A stretch of DNA of 64,000 nt, from positions 25,864-89,863 of the forward strand of contig CAZLQF010000007.1 of NCBI GenBank assembly GCA_964561545.1, written 5' to 3'. This DNA is from CAZLQF01 sp964561545. Its GTDB lineage: Bacteria; Bacteroidota; Bacteroidia; CAILMK01; CAYYUA01. The notes under the pieces were generated by a model. It was not told the DNA's origin. It worked only from the letters and a program-made list of their open reading frames with translations, and made no database searches. Shown here piece after piece: positions 25,447 to 35,590 of this stretch (positions are counted from its first letter, which is position 1; the number at the start of each line of letters is the position of its first letter). The position numbers were made by a program, and so were the translations under genes.

Positions 25447-27405
25447 ATGAGCAAAGTAATTGGAATAGACTTAGGAACTACTAATTCATGTGTGGCTGTA
25501 ATGGAAGGTAATCAACCCACAGTCATCCAAAATAGCGAAGGTAAAAGAACAACGCCTTCTGCGATTGCTTTTATGGAAGATGGTGAAATCAAGGTTGGTG
25601 ATCCGGCTAAACGTCAAGCCATTATTAACCCTGATCAAACAGTAGCTTCCATTAAGCGATTCATGGGTAGGAAGTATGATGAAGTATCAAGTGAAATCGA
25701 TTCCGTATCTTATCAAGTTGAAAAAGGCCGAAATGAAACGGTAAGGGTTAAGATCGGTGATAAGCAGTACACGCCGCAGGAACTTTCAGCTATGGTAGTT
25801 CAAAAAATGAAGAAAACAGCTGAAGATTACCTGGGAAGCGAAGTAAAAGAAGCTGTTATCACCGTGCCAGCTTATTTTAATGATTCCCAAAGGCAAGCTA
25901 CCAAAGAAGCTGGTGAAATTGCCGGTTTAACCGTAAGCCGTATCATTAACGAACCAACAGCCGCTTCATTGGCTTATGGCCTTGATAAGAAAGAACAGGA
26001 TCAAACAATTGCGGTCTATGATTTAGGTGGCGGTACGTTTGATATCTCCATCCTTGAGCTTGGCGATGGCGTATTTGAAGTAAAATCTACACACGGTGAC
26101 ACCCATCTTGGCGGAGATGATTTTGACACCAAGGTCATCGATTGGTTGGCTGAAGAATTTAAGAAAGACAACAATGTTGACCTCCGGCAGGATAAAATGG
26201 CACTGCAGCGTTTGAAAGAAGCTGCTGAAAAAGCCAAAGTTGAACTTTCAAGTGCTACCGAAACGGAAATTAACTTGCCTTACATCACTTCCATCGACAA
26301 CGTGCCCAAGCACTTAGTCACCAAACTTTCTAAATCTAAGTTTGAGCAGTTAATAGACGACTTGGTTGAAAGAAGTATGAATCCTGTTAAGAAAGCCATA
26401 GAAGATGCAGGCATTAAGCCTTCTGATGTTGATCAGGTCATCTTGGTAGGCGGTTCTACGCGAATTCCTAAAATCCAAGAACAAGTTAAATCCTACTTTG
26501 GCAAAGATCCCAATAAAGGTGTTAACCCAGACGAGGTTGTCTCCATTGGTGCTGCTATCCAAGGTGGTGTACTTGCAGGTGATGTTAAAGATGTGCTTTT
26601 ACTGGACGTTACACCGCTCTCGCTTGGTATTGAAACCATGGGTGGCGTAATGACCAAATTGATCGAGGCCAACACCACCATCCCAACTAAGAAAAACGAG
26701 ACCTTCTCTACTGCTGCAGACAATCAAACATCAGTAGAGATTAACGTTTTACAAGGTGAACGGCCAATGGCCAAGGACAACAAATCCCTTGGTAAATTCA
26801 TCCTTGATGGCATACCACCTGCACCAAGAGGAACCCCGCAAATTGACGTTACATTCGACATTGATGCCAACGGCATCCTCAATGTAAGTGCTAAGGATCG
26901 GGGCACCGATAAAGAACAAAGCATCAGGATTGAAGCTTCTTCTGGCTTGAGTGAAGATGAAATCGAACAAATGAAGAAAGAAGCCGAAGAAAATGCCGAA
27001 AAGGACAAGCAAGAGAAGGAAAAAGCTGAAAAAATGAATACAGCTGACTCCCTGATTTTTACCACTGAAAAACAAATCAAGGATTATGGAGATAAGCTTT
27101 CAGAAGATAAAAAGAAGAACATTGAAGATGCATTGAGCAAGTTGAAGGAAGCTTACCAAAACGAAGACCTTGAAAGCATTGATCAACACACTGAAACCCT
27201 GAACAATGCGTGGCAAGAGGCTTCCTCTGAAATGTATCAAGCTCAGCAAGATGCTCAAGGCCAGCAAAGTGGAGCTGAACAAGGGCAAGAAGGAGCTTCC
27301 GAACAACAGCAAAGCCAAGATGGCAGTGAGGACGTAGAGGATGCTGACTACGAGGAAGTAAACAACAACAGCGACAAGGATAAGGACAACGATAAGAACC
27401 AGTAA
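25447..27405 (+). CDS. dnaK: Molecular chaperone DnaK (Hsp70)
   Basis: A 652-aa Hsp70. The ATPase domain (1-385) shows IGIDLGTTNSCVAV, IINEPTAASLAYG, VYDLGGGTFDIS and VGGSTRIPKIQ; the substrate-binding domain (about 390-505) begins LLLDVTPLSLGIETMGG; a helical lid follows and the tail is Q/S/E/D-rich and low complexity, typical of Bacteroidota DnaK. It refolds and protects unfolded proteins in the cytoplasm with DnaJ and GrpE, neither of which lies next to it. Start ATG 25447 has a purine-rich GAGG 6-9 nt before it. A clear terminator follows, so it is monocistronic, and its upstream region is unusually rich in TGTCA boxes. Confidence 0.98.
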   Translation: MSKVIGIDLGTTNSCVAVMEGNQPTVIQNSEGKRTTPSAIAFMEDGEIKVGDPAKRQAIINPDQTVASIKRFMGRKYDEVSSEIDSVSYQVEKGRNETVRVKIGDKQYTPQELSAMVVQKMKKTAEDYLGSEVKEAVITVPAYFNDSQRQATKEAGEIAGLTVSRIINEPTAASLAYGLDKKEQDQTIAVYDLGGGTFDISILELGDGVFEVKSTHGDTHLGGDDFDTKVIDWLAEEFKKDNNVDLRQDKMALQRLKEAAEKAKVELSSATETEINLPYITSIDNVPKHLVTKLSKSKFEQLIDDLVERSMNPVKKAIEDAGIKPSDVDQVILVGGSTRIPKIQEQVKSYFGKDPNKGVNPDEVVSIGAAIQGGVLAGDVKDVLLLDVTPLSLGIETMGGVMTKLIEANTTIPTKKNETFSTAADNQTSVEINVLQGERPMAKDNKSLGKFILDGIPPAPRGTPQIDVTFDIDANGILNVSAKDRGTDKEQSIRIEASSGLSEDEIEQMKKEAEENAEKDKQEKEKAEKMNTADSLIFTTEKQIKDYGDKLSEDKKKNIEDALSKLKEAYQNEDLESIDQHTETLNNAWQEASSEMYQAQQDAQGQQSGAEQGQEGASEQQQSQDGSEDVEDADYEEVNNNSDKDKDNDKNQ

Positions 27406-27430
27406 TAGCCTTTGTCCTGAAAAATTGGTA

Positions 27431-27468
27431 AAGCCCCGGTCATTAGATTGATCGGGGCTTTTTTTGTT
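27431..27468 (+). terminator. Rho-independent terminator of dnaK
   Basis: AAGCCCCG and CGGGGCTT form the stem, with an AT-rich loop and a following run of seven T. It begins 25 nt after the stop. Confidence 0.9.
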
Positions 27469-27676
27469 TTAAATCAATCCAATTGAGATCTACCAAATGC
27501 TTGGCCAGCATAACTTGCTAAGTTATTTGTGGCAAATGAATACGCGCTATTTTAGAAAAGCATTGCGTTCTAACCCTTCACTGCTTTTTAAATAAAAAAC
27601 AAGCCTACCCAAAGGCTCCTCTACGCTCATTGCTAAAAATTTCCCATATTTGAAATGAATTTAAAATTAAAAATTA

Positions 27677-28864
27677 ATGGAAATGGTTAGCATCATGCGC
27701 TTAATTGCTTCAATGATCTTATTGTTTACAATTTTCCAGGTAAATGCGCAAGATGAAATCAGGCGCAATAAGGAAGATGGTGGTTATAAATTTAATGTAA
27801 AAAAAGAGATCAATACTACAGAAGTAAAGGACCAAAATCGCTCTGCTACATGTTGGAGTTTTTCAGCCCTATCCTTTATTGAATCTGAATTGATGCGTAA
27901 AGGAAAGGGCAAGCACGACCTATCAGAGATGTTTGTCGTTAGGCATACTTATGCTGATAAAGCAAAACGATACGTACGCATGCATGGTAAACTTAATTTT
28001 GGGGCTGGCGGAGCATTTCACGATGTCACGCACGTGATTGACCATCATGGAATTGTTCCTGAGCAAGTCTATTCCGGAGGAAAAATGGGTTACGACCAAC
28101 CAGTTCATGGGGAGATGGATGCCGTCTTAAAATCCATGGCTGATGCCATTATCAAAAATCCCAATGGCAAACTAACACCCGTATGGCACGAGGCTTACAA
28201 CGCTGTATTGGATGCATATTTAGGGGAAGTACCCGAACAATTTGAATATGAAGGCAAAACTTACACGCCTCAATCATTTGCTGATGATTTTGATTTAAAT
28301 GCCGGTAATTATGTAGAGATAAGTTCTTTTACCCATCATCCATTTTATGAGCAATTTACCCTGGAAGTACCCGATAACTGGCTCCAAAAACAGGTTTACA
28401 ACGTCAAGTTAAACGAAATGATGCAGGTCATTGATCACGCTTTGGATAAAGGATATACCGTAGCATGGGCAGCCGATGTAAGTGACCCGGGTTTTTCTCA
28501 TAAAAATGGAGTGGCCATTACTCCCGTACAAGATTGGGATCAAATGAATAAAGCCTTGAAAGACTCAGTTTTGAACCACCCCGTACCTCAAAAGAATATA
28601 ACTGTGGAAAAGCGGCAAAAATCATTTGACAATTATTCTACAACCGATGATCATGCCATGCATATTACGGGGATGGCGGAAGCTCAAAACGGAGATACGT
28701 ACTATATTGTTAAAAATTCATGGGGTAAAAGCAATGATTGTGGAGGATACATCTATGCTTCGAAAGCTTACGTTAAATATAAAACCATAGATGTTATGCT
28801 TCACCAAAATGCATTGCCGCAGCAGCTTCGTAAAAAATTGGACATTGAGAAAGCAAGCCCTTAG
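27677..28864 (+). CDS. Secreted C1B-type cysteine peptidase (bleomycin-hydrolase family)
   Basis: A 395-aa papain-clan peptidase with an N-terminal signal (residues 7-24, LIASMILLFTIFQVNA), so it is exported, unlike cytoplasmic bleomycin hydrolase. The active site is complete: Gln53 and Cys59 in VKDQNRSATCWSF, His326 in DDHAMHITG and Asn347 in VKNSWGK. C1B aminopeptidases trim N-terminal residues with a gatekeeping C-terminus; this one ends with KASP rather than the short bleomycin-hydrolase tail. It may process extracellular peptides for nutrition. A near-consensus -7 CATATTTG lies about 30 nt upstream. Single gene. Confidence 0.9.
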   Translation: MEMVSIMRLIASMILLFTIFQVNAQDEIRRNKEDGGYKFNVKKEINTTEVKDQNRSATCWSFSALSFIESELMRKGKGKHDLSEMFVVRHTYADKAKRYVRMHGKLNFGAGGAFHDVTHVIDHHGIVPEQVYSGGKMGYDQPVHGEMDAVLKSMADAIIKNPNGKLTPVWHEAYNAVLDAYLGEVPEQFEYEGKTYTPQSFADDFDLNAGNYVEISSFTHHPFYEQFTLEVPDNWLQKQVYNVKLNEMMQVIDHALDKGYTVAWAADVSDPGFSHKNGVAITPVQDWDQMNKALKDSVLNHPVPQKNITVEKRQKSFDNYSTTDDHAMHITGMAEAQNGDTYYIVKNSWGKSNDCGGYIYASKAYVKYKTIDVMLHQNALPQQLRKKLDIEKASP

Positions 28865-28973
28865 TAGTAATTTGAGGATTGTTTGCCTAAAATACTTTAA
28901 AAAGCCGGAATTGGTCAATCAAGAAGCTTTTAAAGTTCCCATATTTTTTATAACCTTTTAAACCACCAATTCA

Positions 28974-29522
28974 ATGGCCCGAAAACCACCTAGAAAACCA
29001 TTGATCTTAGCAATTGTAAGCTTAATTGTTCTGGCAGCTTTAGGCCTGGTTATATTTAAGCCTTTTCAAAACACTGAAAATCACACCACTTCATCATCCG
29101 ATGTCAATTATCAAATTAAGTTTGAAAAAGAGGGCCAACTTGCTTTCATTAACGCAGATGGCAATCAGGATACCTTATCAACGATAGATGTAGAAATAGC
29201 CAATAACGAATATGAAATAAAAACGGGATTAAAACACAGAGACAGTCTTCCCGCAAATAGCGGCATGTTATTCATTTTCCCAAATGAGCGATCGCGATCT
29301 TTCTGGATGGACAAAACCAAAATTTCTCTGGACATCCTATTTGTAAATGCGCAAAAAAGCATCCTGACCATTCAAAGAAACACCCAGCCTTATTCGCAAG
29401 AAGGCATCCCTTCTAAAGGAAAAGCCAAGTTTGTGATTGAAGTACCTGCCGGTTATTGCCATCAAAACAATATCGAAGTCGGAGATCGCATTCATTTTGA
29501 AAGGACTGATCAGGAAACCTAA
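28974..29522 (+). CDS. Membrane-anchored DUF192 protein
   Basis: A 182-aa protein with one N-terminal membrane segment (about residues 9-28, ILAIVSLIVLAALGLVIF) and a DUF192 domain at about 70-178. Family features visible are TGLKHRDSLPANSGMLFIF, SFWMDKTKISLDILFV and the C-terminal EVPAGYCHQNNIEVGD. Function of the family is unknown; related proteins are small exported or periplasmic beta-barrel folds. It follows the C1B peptidase by 109 nt and precedes the DinB-like gene by about 40 nt, so the three may be loosely co-transcribed. Confidence 0.88.
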   Translation: MARKPPRKPLILAIVSLIVLAALGLVIFKPFQNTENHTTSSSDVNYQIKFEKEGQLAFINADGNQDTLSTIDVEIANNEYEIKTGLKHRDSLPANSGMLFIFPNERSRSFWMDKTKISLDILFVNAQKSILTIQRNTQPYSQEGIPSKGKAKFVIEVPAGYCHQNNIEVGDRIHFERTDQET

Positions 29523-29561
29523 TTAAGATAGCAACATTCAGTAACTTGAAAAACATTGGCA

Positions 29562-30050
29562 ATGGATAATGATCAAGCAATCAGAGACCGCCTCGTTAAG
29601 CACATGAACGGAGGAGAAGCGTTTTTACCCTTTCAAAGTGCCGTTAAAGGCATATCCTCGACTGATTCCGGAAAAGTCATTGACAATCAGCCTTACACCA
29701 TTTGGGAATTGGTGGAGCACATTCGGGTTGCTCAGCATGATATTCTTGAGTTTAGCAGGAATCCGCATTACAGCGAACCTACATGGCCCGATGATTATTG
29801 GCCTTCATCGAAAGCCCCAAAAGATGAAGATGAATGGCACTTATCCTTGGATAAAATCGACCAGGAATTACAGGAAATGATCGCCTTAGTGCAAGACCCT
29901 TCTAACGACCTTATGGAACCAATACCGTGGGGCAATAGCGAGACCTTGATGCGACAAGCTAATTTGGTAGCTGAACACAAGGCCTACCATACCGGCCAGA
30001 TTGTAGTCATCCGGAAACTTTTGGGATTAGACATGGAGGTATCATTGTAA
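29562..30050 (+). CDS. DinB-superfamily protein
   Basis: A 162-aa four-helix-bundle protein. The DinB/YfiT metal-binding histidines appear as VEHIRVAQHD (about 50-59) and AEHKAYHTGQI (about 139-149), the usual three-His site. Members are thiol-dependent transferases or of unknown function; no substrate can be inferred. ATG 29562 is chosen; a TTG two codons earlier is in frame but unnecessary. Confidence 0.85.
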   Translation: MDNDQAIRDRLVKHMNGGEAFLPFQSAVKGISSTDSGKVIDNQPYTIWELVEHIRVAQHDILEFSRNPHYSEPTWPDDYWPSSKAPKDEDEWHLSLDKIDQELQEMIALVQDPSNDLMEPIPWGNSETLMRQANLVAEHKAYHTGQIVVIRKLLGLDMEVSL

Positions 30051-30405
30051 ATAGGCTCGATGTTTTTCCAAAATCAAAATGATCCATAAATCAAGAAGAA
30101 TGGCAATGGTTGACCGGCGTTGAAAAATGAACAGCCTTAAAAAGCCAGGGTTTTTATAATTACAACCATTGCAGTTCTATAATTTATCCGAAAATAACCT
30201 TCAATAGCTTTCCTTAGAAGTCAAAACCGCTTACTTAGTTGCGAAATGTTTATTTTTCCATTGATTAAGCGTTAGGAAAGTTTGATATAAAACGTTATCT
30301 ATCAGATCATTACTTAAAATTTAGCTTGATTGATGCTTGACAATTTTCGATTTTTTTTTATTTGAAACCTAAATTTGTGTTAAAAACATAAAAAATTTTG
30401 GCGCA
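30051..30405. other. Intergenic region DinB-like / DUF892-like
   Basis: AT-rich, no gene or clear structure seen. A TTGACAATTTTCG stretch near 30337 resembles the dnaK boxes but stands alone. Confidence 0.5.
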
Positions 30406-30861
30406 ATGAGTATTAGTTTAAAAGATTTTCAGGAAAAGCTTAGGGTCCTGCTAAATATTGAAAATCAAGAACTCAACGGCCTGTCCAGAATGATCACTTT
30501 TGCCCAGAACGAAGACGTTAGCCATTTACTTGACAAGAAATTACAAGAATCTTTTGATCAAAATGAAAGAATAGACCTTATTGTTAAAAACTTTGGAACG
30601 CATCAAGTTTGCCACGAAGGTTCAAATGAGGTTTTTGAATTACTGAAGGAGTCCTTACAACAAATTGCTGAAGACGCAAGTTATTCCGAATCATCTATGC
30701 TCAAAACGCTTAAAAAATGTAGCGACTTCAAGATAGGGACCTACGAAGAAATAATTAAAGATGCTCATGAACTGGGCTATGACGAGATTGCTAAAGAACT
30801 TCAAAAAACCATTGATGAAGAACAAGAAATGATGGAAAAAACCCCTGTTAGTATCGCTTAA
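30406..30861 (+). CDS. DUF892/YciE-like ferritin-fold protein
   Basis: A 151-aa, almost wholly helical acidic protein. The C-terminal half, with IGTYEEIIKDAHELGYDEIAK (about 105-125) and a final EEQEMMEK, follows the pattern of YciE/YciF DUF892 proteins, which are ferritin-like and stress-induced. The N-terminal helix (LRVLLNIENQELNGL) fits the family's first helix, although several usual metal-ligand positions are not obvious. I place it in the fold with moderate certainty. It stands alone. Confidence 0.6.
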   Translation: MSISLKDFQEKLRVLLNIENQELNGLSRMITFAQNEDVSHLLDKKLQESFDQNERIDLIVKNFGTHQVCHEGSNEVFELLKESLQQIAEDASYSESSMLKTLKKCSDFKIGTYEEIIKDAHELGYDEIAKELQKTIDEEQEMMEKTPVSIA

Positions 30862-31047
30862 AACATTAGCTTCAACCTATCCTCTTTTCTACTTAAAGCT
30901 ATTCTGACCTCAGGATAGCTTTTTTATTGAAATTGACCCTACCATCACTTTTAAGCCATTATCCAAAAGTTTTTAATAATTACCCGCCTATTACTTCTTC
31001 AATTACCATTTTTTGTCCTATATTTACCGTTTGCAAAAAATTCCGTT

Positions 31048-31623
31048 ATGGACATTGATCAATTACTTAAAACAAGACGAACAATTAAACCGCAAAATTT
31101 TAAGCCGGATCCGGTGGATGATAAACTGATCACCGAAATGCTTGAAACTGCTAATTGGGCACCAACGCACGGATTTACAGAACCGTGGCGCTTCTTTGTT
31201 TTTTCTGGCCAGGGGAACAAAACTTTGGGAAATTTTCATGCGAACTTATACAAGCAAGAAACACCAGCAGGCCAGTATAAAGAAAAGAAATACAACCAAC
31301 TAATAGAACGTCCGCAGTTAGCCTCTCATACGATTTTGATCGGTATGAAGCGCGGAAACAATCCTAAAATACCCGAAATTGAAGAAATCGAAGCCACTGC
31401 CTGTGCTGTACAAAATATGTGGCTTTCAGCTGCAGCTAAAGGGCTTGGTGCTTATTGGAGTTCGGGAGGCATGACTTACCACGAAAAAATGAAAGAATTT
31501 GTAGGCTTGGGACCTGAAGACTACATACTGGGATTTTTCTTCATTGGCTATCCTGCCATTGAATGGCCAAAGAGTAAAAGGGTTACTGATATCAAGGAGA
31601 AGGTTCAATGGTTCAAATCCTGA
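31048..31623 (+). CDS. Nitroreductase family protein
   Basis: A 191-aa FMN-dependent oxidoreductase-like protein of the short YdjA type. Family features are LLKTRRTIKPQNF at the N-terminus (FMN-phosphate arginines), ANWAPTHGFTEPWRFFVF (about 30-50), the central ACAVQNMWLSAAAKGLGAYWSSG, and the C-terminal GFFFIGYPAIEWPKSKR. Substrate unknown. Its stop is followed after 3 nt by dapF, so the two are surely co-transcribed, though no metabolic link is known. Confidence 0.92.
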   Translation: MDIDQLLKTRRTIKPQNFKPDPVDDKLITEMLETANWAPTHGFTEPWRFFVFSGQGNKTLGNFHANLYKQETPAGQYKEKKYNQLIERPQLASHTILIGMKRGNNPKIPEIEEIEATACAVQNMWLSAAAKGLGAYWSSGGMTYHEKMKEFVGLGPEDYILGFFFIGYPAIEWPKSKRVTDIKEKVQWFKS

Positions 31624-31626
31624 GTT

Positions 31627-32421
31627 ATGGATTTTAGCTTTACCAAATACCACGGAACAGGCAACGATTTCATCATCATTGATGACCGCAATAAACAGTT
31701 TCCAAGCACTGATCATGCGTTTATCAAATCGCTCTGCACCCGCAGGTTTGGCATCGGAGCCGATGGCTTGATCTTAATCCGGGATGATGGCAATAGCGAT
31801 TTTCAAATGGTTTATTTCAATGCTGATGGCCTCGAAGGTTCCATGTGCGGAAATGGTGGGCGCTGTGCAGTAGATTTGGTTGCCAAGTTGGGCATCATCA
31901 ATCAGGAATGCTCTTTTCGAGCTTACGATGGATTGCATAGGGCTTTGATCAAAGATGAACTAATCGAGCTTGAAATGAACGGGGTTGATTCAATAAAAAA
32001 CCATAATCATGATTATGAAATTGATACAGGATCACCCCATTACATTACGTTCCAAGAACATATAGAACAAATGGAAATTCAACGTAAAGCCCTTCAAATC
32101 AAAAACCAACCGGCCTATCAAGAAGCGGGGATCAATGTCAACTTTATTGAAGAAAAAGCTACTGATCGGATTTATGTAAGAACTTATGAACGAGGAGTAG
32201 AAGCAGAAACCCATTCCTGCGGCACAGGCGTTGTAGCAAGCGCCATTGCTCAAGCTTTAAAATTAAACAGCCCTGATAAACACTATCAAATTCAAGTAGA
32301 TACGCCAGGGGGTACCTTATGGGTGCGTTTTTATAAATCCAAAGATGATCAAATCAATAATGTATGGCTCTCAGGCCCAGCTAAACCGGTATACAATGGT
32401 TCTTTTAAACATGCGCTATAA
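31627..32421 (+). CDS. dapF: Diaminopimelate epimerase
   Basis: A 264-aa enzyme converting LL- to meso-diaminopimelate for peptidoglycan and lysine. The two catalytic cysteines are present: Cys74 in MCGNGGRC and Cys198 in SCGTGV. The N-terminal FTKYHGTGNDFIIID and mid-protein GSPHYI are also family signatures. Length is normal. It forms a two-gene operon with the nitroreductase. Another enzyme of the pathway, dapD, lies 20 kb away in this window. Confidence 0.97.
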   Translation: MDFSFTKYHGTGNDFIIIDDRNKQFPSTDHAFIKSLCTRRFGIGADGLILIRDDGNSDFQMVYFNADGLEGSMCGNGGRCAVDLVAKLGIINQECSFRAYDGLHRALIKDELIELEMNGVDSIKNHNHDYEIDTGSPHYITFQEHIEQMEIQRKALQIKNQPAYQEAGINVNFIEEKATDRIYVRTYERGVEAETHSCGTGVVASAIAQALKLNSPDKHYQIQVDTPGGTLWVRFYKSKDDQINNVWLSGPAKPVYNGSFKHAL

Positions 32422-32513
32422 GTTCTGTTTATATCTTAAAAACTTATAATTTTGTGTATTTGGCTTTTTAATCAGTAATACCAAGCAATTTTAGCAACGA
32501 TAATTTTGAACAA

Positions 32514-35500
32514 TTGCAAGTAACGCCCCAAGCACCCTACCAAGTAATTTACAGCTTAAGCTTGAACACGAGCTTAGGGCCTGTAATAGAGCCCTATGTT
32601 GTTCAACTTAACGAAAAGGGCATGTTTACCCTTTCTTATCAGCGCGTATATACCACCAACGTTCAAAATTTTTCAAAAGATCTGGATGAAACCGATTATC
32701 AGCTTATCAGGCTAATGGATGATTACGCTCATGAAACCATTGCTCGTAAATTTCATAAAAAGTACAAGAAATCATCAGAGTTTTTTAACAAGGAATTCAC
32801 CAAGCAATTACATGAAGACGTCATAAGGCCCTATATTGAGCATAAGCTTGACCAAATCCTCCCTTTACTAAGGGATCACCGCTATCTTTATTTAAACGGC
32901 GAGCACGAAAATCCAACGCAATATCAAATAGCTTTGGCACAGGATCCGGTTAACGTGATTTTCCACTTTAAAAAGCACAAAGCGGGAACCCGTTATTATC
33001 CGGTCATTAGGAATGGAGAAAAGCGTATCAAGCTAAAGCGTGAAGATTCCCACATCATATGTTTCGAACCCTGTTGGATTTTGGTCAATGACAAAGTCTA
33101 TCATTTTGATCAACGTTTGAACGGCAAAAAATTATTGCCATTCTTAAACAAAAGGTTCATTGAAATACCACCCAAATCGGAGCCGGACTATTATAAAAAG
33201 TTCATAGGCAACCTCATAAAAGACTACAAGGTAAAAGCTGAGGGTTTTAAAATCAAAAAGCTTCAGCAGCCAGGGGATCCGGTTTTGAAGCTAACCAAAA
33301 ACATAGACCAAAGCCCGGCGTTTAAATTGGCCTTTAAATACGGCGATGATGAACTCAATTATCAAACCGGAGACAACACCTTTGTTAAGCTAACCGAAGA
33401 GCATGGACGTTATGCTTTTCTTAAAATTAACAGAAACAGAAGCTGGGAGGATGAACAAGCTAAATTCCTTCAGAAATGGGGTTTAGAACAAAAGAACAAT
33501 GCTTTTTTTGACATTGCTAAAAACAATAATGATGACTTCTTAGAAGGCACCTATCAAGCTTATTACCATTTAGTGGATTGGATCAACCAACACAGGGATC
33601 AACTTGAAAGCAAAGGTTTTGAGATTAACCAGGAGGAGTCAGAGGCCAGTTTTTTCATTGGTAATCAGGAAATTGACTTCAATGTAGAAGAAAACAACGA
33701 TTGGTTTGATGTATATGCCAAAGTCCAGTTTGGTGAATTCAAATTTTCTTTTATCAAGCTTAAAAATCACATCCTACAAGGTAAGCGAGAGTTTGAACTT
33801 CCTAATGGTGAAATAGCCATTATACCTGAAGCTTGGTTTAGCCAATTAAAAGAGATCTTTAATTTTTCTGAAGAAGAAGCGAATGATGAAAAACTCAAAC
33901 TGAAGAAACATCATTTCAACATCCTTGAGAATTTTAACTTGACTCAAGCCGATGGTCAACAGCATTATCTTGAATCCCTTAAAGAACTCAAGAATTCGAC
34001 TCAACTCCATTCCATTGAATTGCCCCAAAATTTCAGCGCTGATTTACGTTCCTATCAAAAGGAAGGTTATTCATGGTTGTATTGCTTAAAGAAATACCAA
34101 TTCGGGGGCGTTTTAGCGGATGACATGGGTTTGGGTAAAACCGTCCAAACCTTGGCCTTATTACTTAAAGAAAAAGAAGAACACCGCTTGCATGCTAACA
34201 AAGAACAACAAGTAAAAGCAGGTCAGCTCTATTTGTTTGGCATGGATAAAGGCCCAGAAGAAGAACTTGTTGCCAAATCTTCCGATCAGTTCATGAACCT
34301 GATCGCAATGCCGGCATCCCTAATCCATAATTGGGAAGAAGAGATCAACAGTTTTGCACCATCCCTTAAATATTTGAAATATGTTGGTAATGACCGGCAT
34401 CGACTGCTCGAGAATTTCAAGGAGTACGATTTAATTCTTACTACCTACGGCATGCTAAGGAATGACATTGAATACTTCAGGGAGTTTAAGTTCAATTACA
34501 TGATCCTTGATGAAAGCCAGGTCATTAAAAATCCTGATTCCAAAATATCAAAAGTGGTTAAAAAGGTCGATGCTTCTCAAAAGCTTGTACTTACAGGAAC
34601 CCCCATTGAAAACTCCCTCATGGACTTATGGTCGCAAATGGCTTTTTTGAATCCCGGTTTATTAGGAGGCTATAAGTTTTTTAAAAAAGCGTACGTCCTT
34701 CCTATTGAAAAGAAAAATGATGAAGCCAAACAAGAAAAGCTTAAAACGCTTATCAAACCCTTCATTCTAAGAAGAACTAAAGAAGAAGTGGCCAAAGACC
34801 TGCCATCATTGACCGAAAAAACACAATACTGTGAACTAACGCCCGAACAGGAAAAGGTTTATGAAGAGACCAAATCCCATTACCGCAATCAAATATTAGA
34901 GAATATTGATAAATATGGATTTAATAAATCTCAATTTCTAATTTTAAAGGGATTAACTGAATTAAGGTTAATTGCCAATCACCCCCATTTAATGGACCGA
35001 AACTACGAGGAAGAATCCGGTAAATTCAACGAGATCCTGCGCAAGATTGAAAACGTTATTAGCGAAAACCATAAGATTCTGGTCTTTTCGCAATTTGTGA
35101 GGCATTTGAATTTGTTTAAAAATTACTTTGAGCAGAATCAGATTGGTTATTCCTTCCTAACCGGGAGTACTAAAAACCGTAAAGCGATCATCAGTGATTT
35201 TAGGAACAACCCTGAAAAACAGGTATTTCTTATTTCTCTTAAAGCTGGCGGGGTTGGTTTAAATCTTGTAGAAGCGGATTACGTATTCATTGTGGACCCT
35301 TGGTGGAATCCAGCTACCGAGTCCCAAGCGATTAACCGTGCTCACCGCATTGGGCAGAATAAGCGGGTCATTTCTTATAAATTCATTAGCAAAGGAACCA
35401 TTGAAGAAAAAATCCTGAAGCTTCAAAACCGGAAATCGGAATTGGCCAAGGACATTGTCCAATCCAATCAAAAACTTACCAATATCCTCACTGAAGATGA

Positions 35501-35522
35501 TTTGGAAATGCTATTGAATTAA
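32514..35522 (+). CDS. SNF2/RapA-type DEAD-like helicase
   Basis: A 1002-aa protein with a long N-terminal region (1-500, no recognised enzyme domain) and a SNF2 ATPase. Motif I DDMGLGKT lies at about 535-542, motif II DESQ at about 665-668 (LDESQVIKNP), motif III LTGTPIENS, and C-terminal motifs LKAGGVGLNL and INRAHRIGQ near 905-945. It should use ATP to move along double-stranded DNA and remodel bound protein such as RNA polymerase. The start is a TTG at 32514; the next in-frame ATG is 36 codons later, and similarity appears to begin before it. A bidirectional terminator follows. Confidence 0.93.
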   Translation: MQVTPQAPYQVIYSLSLNTSLGPVIEPYVVQLNEKGMFTLSYQRVYTTNVQNFSKDLDETDYQLIRLMDDYAHETIARKFHKKYKKSSEFFNKEFTKQLHEDVIRPYIEHKLDQILPLLRDHRYLYLNGEHENPTQYQIALAQDPVNVIFHFKKHKAGTRYYPVIRNGEKRIKLKREDSHIICFEPCWILVNDKVYHFDQRLNGKKLLPFLNKRFIEIPPKSEPDYYKKFIGNLIKDYKVKAEGFKIKKLQQPGDPVLKLTKNIDQSPAFKLAFKYGDDELNYQTGDNTFVKLTEEHGRYAFLKINRNRSWEDEQAKFLQKWGLEQKNNAFFDIAKNNNDDFLEGTYQAYYHLVDWINQHRDQLESKGFEINQEESEASFFIGNQEIDFNVEENNDWFDVYAKVQFGEFKFSFIKLKNHILQGKREFELPNGEIAIIPEAWFSQLKEIFNFSEEEANDEKLKLKKHHFNILENFNLTQADGQQHYLESLKELKNSTQLHSIELPQNFSADLRSYQKEGYSWLYCLKKYQFGGVLADDMGLGKTVQTLALLLKEKEEHRLHANKEQQVKAGQLYLFGMDKGPEEELVAKSSDQFMNLIAMPASLIHNWEEEINSFAPSLKYLKYVGNDRHRLLENFKEYDLILTTYGMLRNDIEYFREFKFNYMILDESQVIKNPDSKISKVVKKVDASQKLVLTGTPIENSLMDLWSQMAFLNPGLLGGYKFFKKAYVLPIEKKNDEAKQEKLKTLIKPFILRRTKEEVAKDLPSLTEKTQYCELTPEQEKVYEETKSHYRNQILENIDKYGFNKSQFLILKGLTELRLIANHPHLMDRNYEEESGKFNEILRKIENVISENHKILVFSQFVRHLNLFKNYFEQNQIGYSFLTGSTKNRKAIISDFRNNPEKQVFLISLKAGGVGLNLVEADYVFIVDPWWNPATESQAINRAHRIGQNKRVISYKFISKGTIEEKILKLQNRKSELAKDIVQSNQKLTNILTEDDLEMLLN

Positions 35523-35557
35523 AAAAGCCCAGACCAACAAGCCCGGGCTTTTATTAA
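35521..35557. terminator. Bidirectional terminator between SNF2 gene and prohibitin gene
   Basis: AAAAGCCC and GGGCTTTT pair directly after the SNF2 stop, with T tracts on both strands. It serves the converging genes on either side. Confidence 0.8.
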
Positions 35558-35590
35558 ATCTGATTTTGTTACTGATCAAAGAATTCTTTG